Shown: positions 10,762 to 20,900 of the stretch, in pieces
How the letters are laid out: every line of letters begins with the position of its first letter
Position numbering within the stretch: the first letter of the stretch is position 1
NCBI GenBank assembly: GCA_036583965.1
Contig: JAZBQD010000027.1
Span: 25,427,001 to 25,491,000, forward strand
Direction: 5' to 3'
Length of the DNA stretch: 64,000 nt
Origin: Prunella strophiata
Taxonomy: Eukaryota; Chordata; Aves; Passeriformes; Prunellidae
Program-made: the position numbers and the translations under genes
The notes under the pieces: model-generated
Told to the model about the DNA's origin: nothing
The model's database searches: none
What the model saw: the letters and a program-made list of their open reading frames with translations, nothing else

Positions 10762-10790
10762 GGAGTGGCGGGGCGGGCGGGCGGGGGCCC

Positions 10791-10916
10791 ATGTGCGGTG
10801 GCGGCGGACCCCCCCCGCCCCCCACTACCGACGCCCGTTCGCAGCCAGGCGCCGCCGAGGCGGCTCTGCGGGCGCGGAGCGAGCGCGGCCCCGGCCCGCC
10901 GGCGGCGGCAGGATGA
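10791..10916 (+). other. Upstream ORF, 41 codons, stop overlapping the XPR1 start
   Basis: An ATG in weak context (C at -3, T at +4) opens a 41-residue Pro/Gly/Ala/Arg-rich frame beginning [11 protein letters not shown]. Its TGA stop shares two bases with the XPR1 ATG (ATGA at 10913-10916). The frame stays open upstream to at least another ATG at 10623. The peptide has no recognisable domain. The arrangement suggests leaky scanning or termination-reinitiation control of XPR1 translation, but this is inferred from layout only. Confidence 0.5.
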
Positions 10917-10981
10917 AGTTCGCCGAGCACCTCGCGGCGCACATCACCCCCGAGTGGCGGAAGCAGTACATCCAGTATGAG
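10913..10981 (+). CDS. XPR1: XPR1 coding exon 1 (SPX domain N-terminus)
   Basis: This exon encodes the first 23 residues of the XPR1 phosphate exporter, beginning [15 protein letters not shown] and ending IQYE. This is the conserved start of the SPX domain, whose first helices read inositol pyrophosphate levels. XPR1 is a multi-pass protein that exports inorganic phosphate across the plasma membrane; it is also known as the receptor for xenotropic/polytropic gammaretroviruses, but the receptor loops lie in later exons not present here. Tyr22, a ligand-contact position in SPX domains, is encoded at 10976-10978. The start was chosen because it matches the family N-terminus exactly and has A at -3. 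The exon ends in GAG followed by a gtacgg donor, phase 0. It sits in a CpG island. Residue 8 is Ala where I recall Ser in mammals. Confidence 0.95.
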
Positions 10982-13118
10982 GTACGGCCCCGGGCAGGGC
11001 TGCGGGCACCGGCCCGCCCCCGCGCCTCCCGGTGCCCGCCGTGCCGCGGGGCGCTGCTGATGGAGCGACGGCGTGTGTGTGTCCGCCGCGGCGGGGAGGC
11101 TGCGGCGCTGGGCACCCCGGGCAGTCCGCTTCGTTAATGAGTGAATTAATTACCGCCTGTAACCTTGCCGGGGGGCAGAGATCGGGGCGCACGCTCGGCA
11201 CCGCGCTCCCCCAGCCCCGGCGGGGGTTCAGCACCAGCGCCGGTTCCCGGAGGAGCGGTGACTTTGAGAGCTCCCTGCCTCCCAAGGGCGATCCCGCTGG
11301 GCTGGGCAGCTCCCGGCGCCCTGCCGGGGGCCACCGGCACCGCTCTGGGCTCCCCTGAACCCCCCAAAACAGGCTCCAGACCCCCACCAACTCCCCCGAG
11401 CCCCCCAAAACAGGGCACCAAACCCCCACCAACTCCCGTTTTATGGTCGTTTTTAAGTAAGGTTCTGCAGCTCGCTGTTTCACACTCCAGTCAGGGCGTT
11501 TATGAGCACTGTTTGCACCAAGTTCTGCTGCATTAATCGTGAATTATCTGCAGAACACAGCTTTTTCGGGCTTTATCACGCCAGCCTGCTAAAGGTCATG
11601 CTGATTGCTTCGTTTCAGATTTATCACACCGATTCTGGGCTTGGTTGGAACTGGACGGGGCTGGAGGTGGTTATTTGTAGTAAAACCATTTCCTATTCCA
11701 GTGTCAGCAGTAAAAGTGGCAGGTGCCAGCGATGTCTTTTCCGCAAGTAATAATTAAATCTAGACAACGGAAAGCTGATTACAGGACAGCCGTGATCAGC
11801 AAAACTTCTTGACTGATTGACTCAGTTAAAACCACGCAACATTTGTTAGTGTTTGAGGGCCTGTGTTTTCTCCCTAGGACTATAATAGCAATTTATTTAT
11901 GCTATCCATATTAATCTGTCTGCATTTGCAAGGAAAACCACATTTATCTTAGCTTGCTTTGTTGTAATGTCGAGCTTGAGAAGTTTATATCTACCCTTTT
12001 CACTCTTCCTTTGTTTTCCTTTACCTGACTGCGGAGGAACGGATGTTTAAATAAAAACTGCAGTTGGATTTGGCTTTACAACAATATTGTGATCTCCTTG
12101 AATTATGTGGAGAGCTAGAGGGTCAAATAATGCCATCAGTCTTTAAGGAGGAAAACCATTGTCTTGGTAAAATAAAGGGCCAGCTTAGTTCTGCATCGTG
12201 TCTCTAATGGGTTATCCCTGTGAGAGTTGTCTTCTGCTCTTGAAAACAGAAAACTTGGATATCTTCCTAAGTGCAGCTTTGGAGGTGGGTTGGAGGGAAA
12301 GGCAAGGGGAAATAAAAGGGTGAAAGATCTGGCTGCATGCTGAGCTAACAGCTGTGGAGAGAGGGGAAGGAGACCCAGTGAACTACGACACCTTGATTAA
12401 TGTGTGAAGAGCTCCGCTGCTCGTAGGGCCACTGTTTTCATTATGGGAGGTTAATTCTCAGCTGTTTTAACTAGGGCACTATTATTATGTCATTCTCCCT
12501 TCCTCCAGCCCAGTTCAAGATGTAGATTTCAGTAAAAACTTCCTTCAAGTTGTTACTCTTTCTAATCACAACTAATCTCCCCCTTGGATAGACAGCTTAA
12601 TGTGGAGTGAAGGAAAACACAAACCTCACCTTCCTTTTCAGTAATCACTTTCAAACTCTTTGTTTGCCTTGTTGCAGCTGGCTGGATGTGAGTCAGCCTC
12701 CTGCTCATGCATATTACAGTGATGGAATAGCCTGGCATTTATTATTCAGGAGCGGGTGGTCGTGTGGGTGCAGTGCATAAAAGCCCAGCACTACCTCCAT
12801 TTACTTCTTGATTGTACCTGAGGCAAAAAGCACCCAGCCCTCCTTTGTCCAGAAAAATTCCCAGGAGTTGATTAGCAAATGTGAGGTTAAACTTTGCCTG
12901 TGTTACTTGTGTTCAGTGCTGCTTACAGAAGGTGTCACAGTAACATTTTAAAACATTATTTGTATATTTAATAGTGTTATATTGTTTCTTCTCCTCACAG
13001 TTTATATAGTTCCCTTCTTAATTAACGCAGGAACCGCCCTCTCAGGGTGAGAGATCTTCTTGGGTAGGTTTTTAAGTCTGAAAAGATTCTTCCTGTTTCC
13101 AGGATGTCACATTCAAGA
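10982..13118 (+). other. XPR1 intron 1, first part
   Basis: The CpG island tapers to about 11350, with two copies of a CCCCCAAAACAGG-like motif (around 11361 and 11403). AT-richer, unique-looking intron sequence follows. There are no internal exons or repeats that I can support. Confidence 0.7.
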
Positions 13119-13380
13119 CCACAGAATTCTGGAATGGTTTGGGTTGGAAGGGACCTTAAAGATCATCTTGTCCCACCCCCTGCCGTGGGAAGGGACAGCT
13201 TCCACTATCCCAGGTGGCTCCAAGCCCCATCCAGCCTGGCCTTGGACACTCCCAGGGATGGGGCAGCCACAGCTGCTCTGGACAACCTGTGCCAGGGCCT
13301 CCCTACCTTCAGGGGAGATTTTTTGCCTAATATCTGATCTAACCCTGATCTCTTTCAGTTTGAAGCTGTTCCCCATGAGA
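13119..13380 (-). mobile_element. CR1 LINE fragment, 3' end
   Basis: Antisense CR1 with a well-preserved 3' terminus (ggaatggtttgggttggaag, then 'cttaaagatcatcttgtcc' and 'ccttggacactcccagggatgg'). It is truncated after about 260 bases. It lies in XPR1 intron 1. Confidence 0.92.
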
Positions 13381-16300
13381 GGACTAAAAGATGATGCAGA
13401 AATTGCTTTCTCTAAGTCGTTCTGTATCATAAAGCTTGCATGCCCTCATCTTAATTTTCCATTCTGATGTTTGTAGTTATTTCCACTGGAGAGCAGGTGA
13501 ATCCTGGAGTGTGGCAGGAGCCAGGTAACCTGTGAGATCCTTTGGTGGGATTTGGAGCAAGCTTTGCCTTTCAGACCAGGTGTGATCTGTTGGTGATAAC
13601 CTCAGAAAGAGTAATGGGATTGCTGTGTTTTCAATACCTAAAAATGTAGTTTCAGGTGGTCTTGAACAATTGACAGTCCTCAGAACTTCTTACCATTAAC
13701 ATGCTCTTTCCCTCCAAAAATAATCAGTTTAAGTATTCTAAGTGTGCTTGTAGGAAGTATGGAAGTTGCCCGGGCTTAGGGCTGGTAGAGAGGTTTAGGG
13801 AGAGAAAAAAACATTCATTTTCTTTAAACAGGCAAAAGTAAGATATATTTTGATAGGTATGACTTAGATTCTTATTTTCTTTCAGCAAAAGCTCTGCAGT
13901 GACCATTACTGTACAGCTAAGCTTTTTGAGAAGGAGCACTTGGCTTACAGAAAAGAGGGAAAATGGCAGTGAATGCTCTTCTGTTTCATTCAGCTTTTCC
14001 CAAAGACATTTACCATGACTGAGCCAACAATAACGTGGAGCTTTACACAAACCTTGCTGGACTTGATTTGGCTTTCCATTCCAAATTTCCATTCTAAAGA
14101 TTGCATGAACTGATGTGGATGTGCCTCACCCTGGGCAGCAGCAGTGAAGGGCTTTGCTCACCTTGTTTTAGGGGCTCTGTTCTGTACTGTGAGTCACATT
14201 TTCCTAGCCTGTTAAACTACAGCTGTGATATGCACTGCTTTAGTGCATGTTTTACCTTAAAAGTTTTGGGCCACTCATTTACCTTTCAGTTCCTTTGGAA
14301 AAATATGAAAACAGGAAAAATGGAAAGCAGGAAAAACATGAAAACAAACACAATCCATACTTTGTGTCCGATGTCTGAATTCTCATTTCCACACAGTACT
14401 GAACAAATTCAGGTAATTTTGCATGAATTTCAGCTGATTATTTTTTTTTTTTTTTTTTGGCTCAGAGTGTGCTCTGCTGCATATAATGCTCATTTTTGAT
14501 GCAGGGAAATATTGGGGTTGTTAGTCCTGTGTTTATCCACAAACCCTCCTGAGTTCTTTTGCTCTCATGTCCTTCTCTGCATTGCTTTCAGGAGGAGAGC
14601 ATTGCCCAGATTTCTAAATGTAAATGTGTATCTGCACATCCAGCTGATGGAACTGTACAACTCACTTGTACAGTTGCCAGATGCCTGTTTGGTTGCAGTT
14701 AATCTGGCCTGAATTTGTGTCTCTGCAGAAGTCTGATGGCATTTTTATAGGAAAAGTACATAATACCTTTGAAATCACAACAGCTGTGGGGGGAGTAGGA
14801 GCAGAACAATTATTACAAGTGCAAAGTTCATGGGAGAGGTGGGTAAAGGTGTGAGCAGGTGACCTCCCTTCCCTTTTTTTTTTTTTTAAGGTTTTAAATC
14901 CTTAAACCCCCAGGTTTTAAATCCTTTTGCTGTTGCAGAAGAGGAACAGGTTGCTAAGTTTTAGGCATCATTTCTCCCAGACATCACCTGCAGCAGGAAG
15001 TGGGTGGGGGGAGAGGATAGCTGAGGTTGCCTGCTTGCCTTCAGAGCCTCTTGCAGAAACAGGCTTTCAGTTTTTGGGAGGTGGCCAATTCTGCTGTCAA
15101 ACCCAGCTTCATGATAGGCAGTTCACACCCAGGCTTGCCACCTCCTGACACAAATCTGTTGTGCTATTTCACTATTTGTCCTTTGGGCTGTTAGCAGAGG
15201 AGCTTAGAGGAGCTTAAGTGGTTTGAAAGACTCATTTAAAACGGTGGTTTTTTGGGTTTGGGGTTTTTTTTGGTTTTTGTTTTGAGTGTTTTAAGGTTTT
15301 TGTCCTTGATTTTGTTTGCTGTTAAGGTCTGAGGGTTGCATTTTCAAGTGTTTTCTTTTTGCCTTTTTTTTTGTTCTCTCATATGTATTTACACAAGTTG
15401 ACTGATGGTGCAAGGTGTAGCACTGGCACAGTCTAAAGCAGGGAAATAACCCATTTTGTTTAGTTTGAGGGCACAAAGAGTAATTCTGAAGTGTTTCACA
15501 TTGACAGTGATGGATAACTTTTGTAAACGGCTCTAAAATTCTGTAATCTAAAGGACTAAATAGTTTAGGTGTGAAGGAGCACTGAGTCTTTCACTTTCAG
15601 GTTATTGGCTTACTTATATAGGTCAGGAAAGCAGTAACAAAATCTGCTGCCCTGCAGCTGCCAGACTGTACTATGTCAGTCTGCATGGGGAGAGGTCTGT
15701 GGGACGACTGACACCTTCAGCTTTCAAGATTGTTTAGTGCAGGACTGTCAATGTTGTCCTTTTTAATTTGGTTTTTTTTTTTTCAATGAATGATAAAACC
15801 AGAGATAGACATTACACTGGGTTTACCTCTGGGTGGGTTAAGAGATGATTTGTTACTACAGTGACTTTCAATGTGCTGTCTCTTGTGGTTTGTTTATCCT
15901 GTGTCACATGTTGCTTGTGGTTCATGGAAAAAGTTACAGGTAGGTGAGGATGATGACTGGGATGGAAAAGGAGGAAGATTTGACTGCTTGGTGTGCAGAG
16001 GCAGATCATGTGCTGCTGACCATGAGTCATGGGCAGAAGGGACTGAAGTAGCCAGTGCTCCTGAGGAATTTTAGAAAAGCACCGAGAGCAGAGGAGAGCT
16101 GTGCTGCTGGCATGAGGATCATCCAGCAGTGGCTCAGTTGGGAAAACAATTATGCAAGTGCCCTTTGCTGAGACCTCTGTGGACTCAGGAGCCAGACCTT
16201 TGAAAGATGCCAGAGCTGCCCGTGTAAGCAGCCACCTTGGGTATCTTGTGATAAACAGACTTGTCCTTTAGACCTTGTATTTACCCAATGTGTCACAACA

Positions 16301-16683
16301 GCACTCAGCTCCCAGCTGCTGAGCTGATGGTTTTTACCTCCAGGGTCTTGGGGAGATTTGTCATTTAACCTGGGAGGTTTTGTCCTGGGGCACTGTGACA
16401 CACACACCTCTGCTTCTGCCGTCTTTCAGGGTTATGAAAGTATGGGATATGTTGAGAATCAGGCAGAATAGATAGGAAGAAGACCTGAATTACTTTTTTG
16501 TGTTAGATTACTTGGGCTCAAAAATGAGGGAATAAGGTGAGTTTTTTGGGGTGGTGGAGGAGGATACTCACATTCAGTATGGGCATTAAGATGTGAGGTG
16601 TGTATAATAAAATCAATTTGCAGTAGGAATGGGTCCTTCCCTGTGGCTTTTAGTTCCAAAATTATGGCTCAGGTTAACCATAA
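13381..16683 (+). other. XPR1 intron 1, middle part
   Basis: No exon or recognisable element. Low-complexity pieces are a T run at about 14440-14458, a T run at about 14874-14887, and a T/G-rich stretch at 15243-15300. Confidence 0.6.
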
Positions 16684-17134
16684 AGTCCTAGAATGTTTTG
16701 GGTTGCAAGGGGCATTTAAGATCATCTCATTCCAACTCCCTGCCATGGGCAGGGACACTTTCCACTAGATCAAGCTCTGTCCAGCCTGGCCTTGGACACT
16801 TCCAGGGATGGGCCAACCACAGCTTCTCTGGACAACCTGTGCCAGGGCCTCCCCACCCTCACAGTAAAGATTTTTTTTCCCTAACATTGTACTCCAGCCT
16901 GTCCTCTGTCAGTTTGAATCCATTCCCTCTTGTCCTGTCACTCCTGGCCATTGTCCCAAGTCCCTTCCCAGTTCTCTTGGAACCCCTTTAGGCACTGGAA
17001 GGGGCTCTAAGTGCACCTTGGAGCCTTCTCTTCTCCAGCTGAACACCCCCAGCTCTCTCAGCCTGTCTCCATAGCAGAGGTGCTCCAACCCTCTGATCAT
17101 CTTGTGGCCCTCCCCGTGAACTCTCCTCATTCCT
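16684..17134 (-). mobile_element. CR1 LINE fragment, longer 3' piece
   Basis: Antisense CR1 of about 450 bases. It extends from the 3' terminus through 'acttccagggatgggc', 'cctctgtcagtttgaatcc', 'ggagccttctcttctccagctgaac' in pieces, and 'ctctcagcctgtctccatag' to 'ctctgatcatcttgtggccctcc'. It is one of the most complete copies in the window. Confidence 0.93.
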
Positions 17135-17821
17135 TCAGTCATTGATCAGAATTCAGTTTATGTGGATGTGAGTGAGCAAATCTTTAACCTGTGCCTGGAG
17201 TAAAACCAGCACTTCCACAACTACCTGGGAAGAGGCCTTCCAGAAAGGAGCTGCAAAGCAGCTCATGGTGCCTCCATGGACCTGAAACCTGATTACTTAA
17301 TTAATTCTGGCTGGTGTTAATGTTGCCCTTCAGTTCCCAATTCTAGAGAAGGCCATCACCCTTGGTTCCCTAATCTCCTTCATCATCTTGTCTTCAGCTT
17401 TTAGGATGTATGTGTAATTCTGTGATCCTGTATAACAGTGATGAGAAATCCCTGAGGCTGCTTTTCCTCCCTTTGCCTTGACAAACTCCTCTGTGTCACG
17501 CAACACTTCAGGTTTTGTTGTTATTTCTTCATTTTTTTTAATGTAAAGCCTTTAGCATCCTACCAACCGGGAAACATTTTTCTGAAGGAAGATGTGGAAA
17601 TGTACAGCTGGAATAAATTTTATAGATTAGTAAGATAACAGGCTTTAGACAAAGCAGTCAGTAAACATGAACCTGTTTCACTTGTGAACAGAAATACGTG
17701 TGATAGCCTTGACATCATGTACTATAGCTCTCTGTGCCAGTCTGCAGGATAAAAGGGCTTTAATTGCCTTTGTTTTCAAACAGGCATATCAAAACAGTGT
17801 AATTTTTTTTTCTTCTTTTAA
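17135..17821 (+). other. XPR1 intron 1, last part
   Basis: Unique-looking intronic sequence leading into the exon 2 acceptor; no element identified. Confidence 0.6.
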
Positions 17822-17860
17822 TACTAACTGTGTTCCTTGTTCTCTGCCTCTCCTTTGCAG
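17822..17860 (+). promoter_or_regulatory. XPR1: Intron 1 branch point and 3' splice site
   Basis: A perfect TACTAAC branch-point match lies at 17822-17828, with the branch adenine 34 bases upstream of the first exon 2 base. It is followed by a pyrimidine-rich stretch and cag. The spacing is typical for a functional vertebrate acceptor. Branch-point use is inferred from the motif and not demonstrated. Confidence 0.8.
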
Positions 17861-17912
17861 GCTTTGAAAGAGATGCTATATGCAGCTGTGGACCAGGCCC
17901 CTTCTATAGAAG
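17861..17912 (+). CDS. XPR1: XPR1 coding exon 2 (SPX domain, continued)
   Basis: This 52-base exon encodes residues 24-40 (ALKEMLYAAVDQAPSIE) and the first base of codon 41. It joins exon 1 in phase 0, extending the first SPX helix. Lys26, another inositol-phosphate contact in SPX domains, is encoded at 17867-17869. It is preceded by a pyrimidine tract and cag, and followed by gtaagc, a strong donor. The exon leaves in phase 1, consistent with a Val codon beginning exon 3 as in mammalian XPR1. Compared with the mammalian protein as I remember it, positions 25, 27, 31, 33 and 39 differ (Leu, Glu, Ala, Val, Ile here); all look tolerable in a helix or linker. Exon 3 was not located downstream in this window, so the gene is partial here. 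Confidence 0.94.
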
Positions 17913-20900
17913 GTAAGCAAATTGTAAGCCCACAGTTGTGTTTTTCTTGGCACTGGGTCCTGGACACGTAGTCCTGCTACTTTTCTGTCCTCAGTCCTCC
18001 TAAATTGGTAAACTTAATATCCTGATGGGCAAATGCCTGGCCTTTCACAGCCTGCATGCTATATTTGATTGTTAGAACTCTTTGTCCTCTTTCGTTGGGA
18101 CAATAAATGTCTTTGTACAGTTTGAGACAGCAACAGCTGGATTCCTCTTGCTTATAAGGTCATTCAGTGGTGGAAGTATTTTCTTCATTGCTTGAGAATA
18201 GAGCTTTGTTTTCCTGTGAGAGCCTGCCACTCTGGGAGATAGCTGTGCTGGAGAGACACTGGTTCCTGGTTTGTTACTGGTGATTTGAGCTGGAAGAGTC
18301 TCAGCCTTTTGTTTTGTGTCCTCCCTGAATGCTGTGCTGCCTCTCCCATGTGGACATGAGTATATCTTCTTCTTTGCATGTGTTTATTGCCTCTAGATTA
18401 TTCTAGTAAGGTGTTTGGTTTTAAGCTCACTGCATTTTAAATGGTTAGTTTAATTAGGTGATGATCTTACTAGAACCTTTTACTTTCTGTATCTTTCTTC
18501 CTTTTGTTGTCTTTCAAGTACTGAAGAGTTTTTGCCTCTCTGTTGCTTCACTCCTTACTTTCTTGCCCTTCGTGTGGTTTTTCAACTGCTTCATAACCTC
18601 CTTACCTTTATTATTTTCACTTTTATTGCAGAGTTAATTTTACTAATTTCTGAACATGGCTCTGGGCTTCTTGTATATTTATAGAGCAGGAGAACAAGTG
18701 CTGCTCCTGGTGTAGTCAGTTGTCTAACATCAGTAATGCTGGTTACTCTAAATGTTAGGCCATTAATTACTTTCCTTTTGTTGATTAGAACTGGGAAACT
18801 GAGGTGTGATGTAGTTAATATATTGTGATTTTTTTTTTTTTTTTGTAAATTCAACTCAACTTCCACCTGTTCTTTGATAAGAATTTTAAAACCACAGCTG
18901 CAATAATTAATAGTTGAGAGAGTGTGCGTGGGATGGGGCAGTCTGCCCTTAAACTCTTCAGAGGTGCATTCCAAGCTGAAAACTTTGTGGAAGCAATGCT
19001 CAGGCAGGTGTAATTTTTAGATTTAGACTGACACTTAGTAGCTCACTCAACTCATCATGCTGATTTTGTTAAAAGAATCACACTTTTCTCTAAAGTACAG
19101 GTCCTGGAACTAGGTTTCTAAAGGTTATGGTCCTAGAATCCAAAATCTATGGGTTATCTTTGGAAAACTCAACATAAACTGGCAAAGACAAGGTCTTTAT
19201 TATTTTAAAGTAGCAAAATTCTATAAAACCCATCCACAAACCTTTCTCCCCAACAGTATAAGACTAAGAGGAACTAAAGTTTTCTGTGTAGTCCAAATTG
19301 ACTAAAGTAACTTTTAAAGACAGCTTACAAATGTTATTGAAAATCAACTTACTAATGTTTTTGAGAGACTGGAGCAATTATAAGACTCTATTTATTCCTC
19401 TCTGCTGTCCACTGGTTTATTATGGACAGTGTGAGCAAATGGTGTCTGTGCTAATGGAACTTTGTAGTCTGAAGCTGGAATGTGGCTTCCTGGGCTTGGC
19501 TAGGGTTATCTAGGATTTCAGGGTGGGCTTGAGTTCCTTGTTGTAAAGTGTTATAGTTCAGCATTTTGATTTCTTTATTTTCAGTGCCTGTGTTACAGTG
19601 GTGTTCTGTAATGTGCTGTGATGTTTGTTTGGCAAAGCAAGAGGAGGTGCAGAATAAAATACTATATTTATGCTCTTTTAAACACTGTTAGAGTTTTAAC
19701 CTGTGCTTCTGCCTCCTTTGATGCTTTAAAAAGCTCAGCAAAAGGGAAGCAATGACTTAAGACAATTCCATCAGTAGAACAATGTTCTGTTCATTTTTGG
19801 AGGGGTTGGGTCTTTTCCTCTGTACTGCAGAGAATATAATCCAAACAGTTTTGAGCCACTCCTATTTAAATCTGTTTGCCTGACCTGCCCTTAAGTGGAG
19901 TGCAGTTACACTAATTCCTTCACCTTCTGTGCTGGAAATAAATCAACACCTTTTTTTCCATACCCTGTTGCTTACATCCTTCTCTTTTTTAAGCCCTTCT
20001 GTCTTTGTTCATAGAAACTTTAGGCCAGGTTTAGTATGTGACTGACACAAACCATGCTCAGAACACTGCTCTGGTCCCCATCACAGGAGATGGAGCAAGT
20101 TCCTTGCATTTTGGAGTTTTTGCATTTTGGGAGGGAATGCAGTAGCTATTGTCAGGGGCTGGCTGTTGGCCTGCACTTTTCCAGTTTAATATGGATTTTG
20201 CAATGGATACTTCTGTGTTGTTTTGAGCTTAGCACAGAAACTACAGAGCTGTGCTACTGAAACCCAGCCTGCCAGTATGAGCCTGATGTAATCTCATTTT
20301 AGACTGGTCTAACTAAAATCCATTTGCTAATTGATCTCGTTGATCACAGACACGCTGCAGAGCTCCAGAGCTGGCTTTGATTTACCTTGCATGAATTGTG
20401 AGCTAATCTTTGGATAATATATTGGATTGTGAAGACAAGGGAGTTTTGTACTGCAAAGCTGAGGCTGTTCCTGGTTCTTATTCTGCTTGGCTGGATGTGT
20501 GATCTGGCATTTGTGAATGAATTTCTTCGATTTCTGCTGCAGGCTGCTTACTATGTCAGTCAGTAAAATTTGTGTATAGACAGAAATGCTTCCTGTTGCT
20601 TAAGTAGAATGCTGAAAGCACTTTGGAAATTCTTTAAAACAACAACAAAAAAGTGCTACCCAACCAAAGCATGTTGTAAATAATAAGCAAAGCAGGTAAT
20701 AGGTGAGCCATCCATCACGAACAGCTTTCTTTGGGTTTGTATTTAGGCATTTTCTCTTTGTGGATGGGTAAACAAACGTAACTTCAGAATGACTCTTAAG
20801 TTTTGCAAGGGATAGTTGCTTGTGCTGCTGTAGTGGACAAAGTGCTGCTGGGAAGAGGATCTTGGCTCTAAATTGTGCAGTTTATTCTGTGGATATATGG

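Larger units (their letters stand above)
10590..10912 (+). promoter_or_regulatory. XPR1: Probable XPR1 core promoter and 5' leader
   Basis: This very GC-rich interval lies between the end of the 11-bp array and the XPR1 start codon. GC boxes (Sp/KLF type) are visible on both strands at about 10596-10603, 10608-10616 and 10769-10785. There is no TATA box. At 10688-10699 the sequence AACATGGCGGCG fits the YY1 element often found just downstream of TATA-less start sites. The + strand is strongly G-rich from 10600 to 10790. The exact transcription start cannot be read from sequence; most likely it lies between about 10600 and 10850. An additional non-coding 5' exon elsewhere cannot be excluded. 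Confidence 0.6.
9656..11350. other. CpG island over XPR1 exon 1
   Basis: GC content and CpG frequency rise sharply after 9656 and fall off around 11350. The island includes the 11-bp array (two CpG per unit), the 5' leader, exon 1 and the first few hundred bases of intron 1. This marks the XPR1 promoter as a broad CpG-island type. The borders are judged by eye. Confidence 0.8.

Noticed and set aside
9004..10942. Very long ORFs of 388-585 codons on both strands across the promoter region
   Set aside because: They are open only because the 11-bp and CCCAT arrays lack stops in every frame. The predicted products are repeats in several frames and both strands, so none is a credible protein gene.
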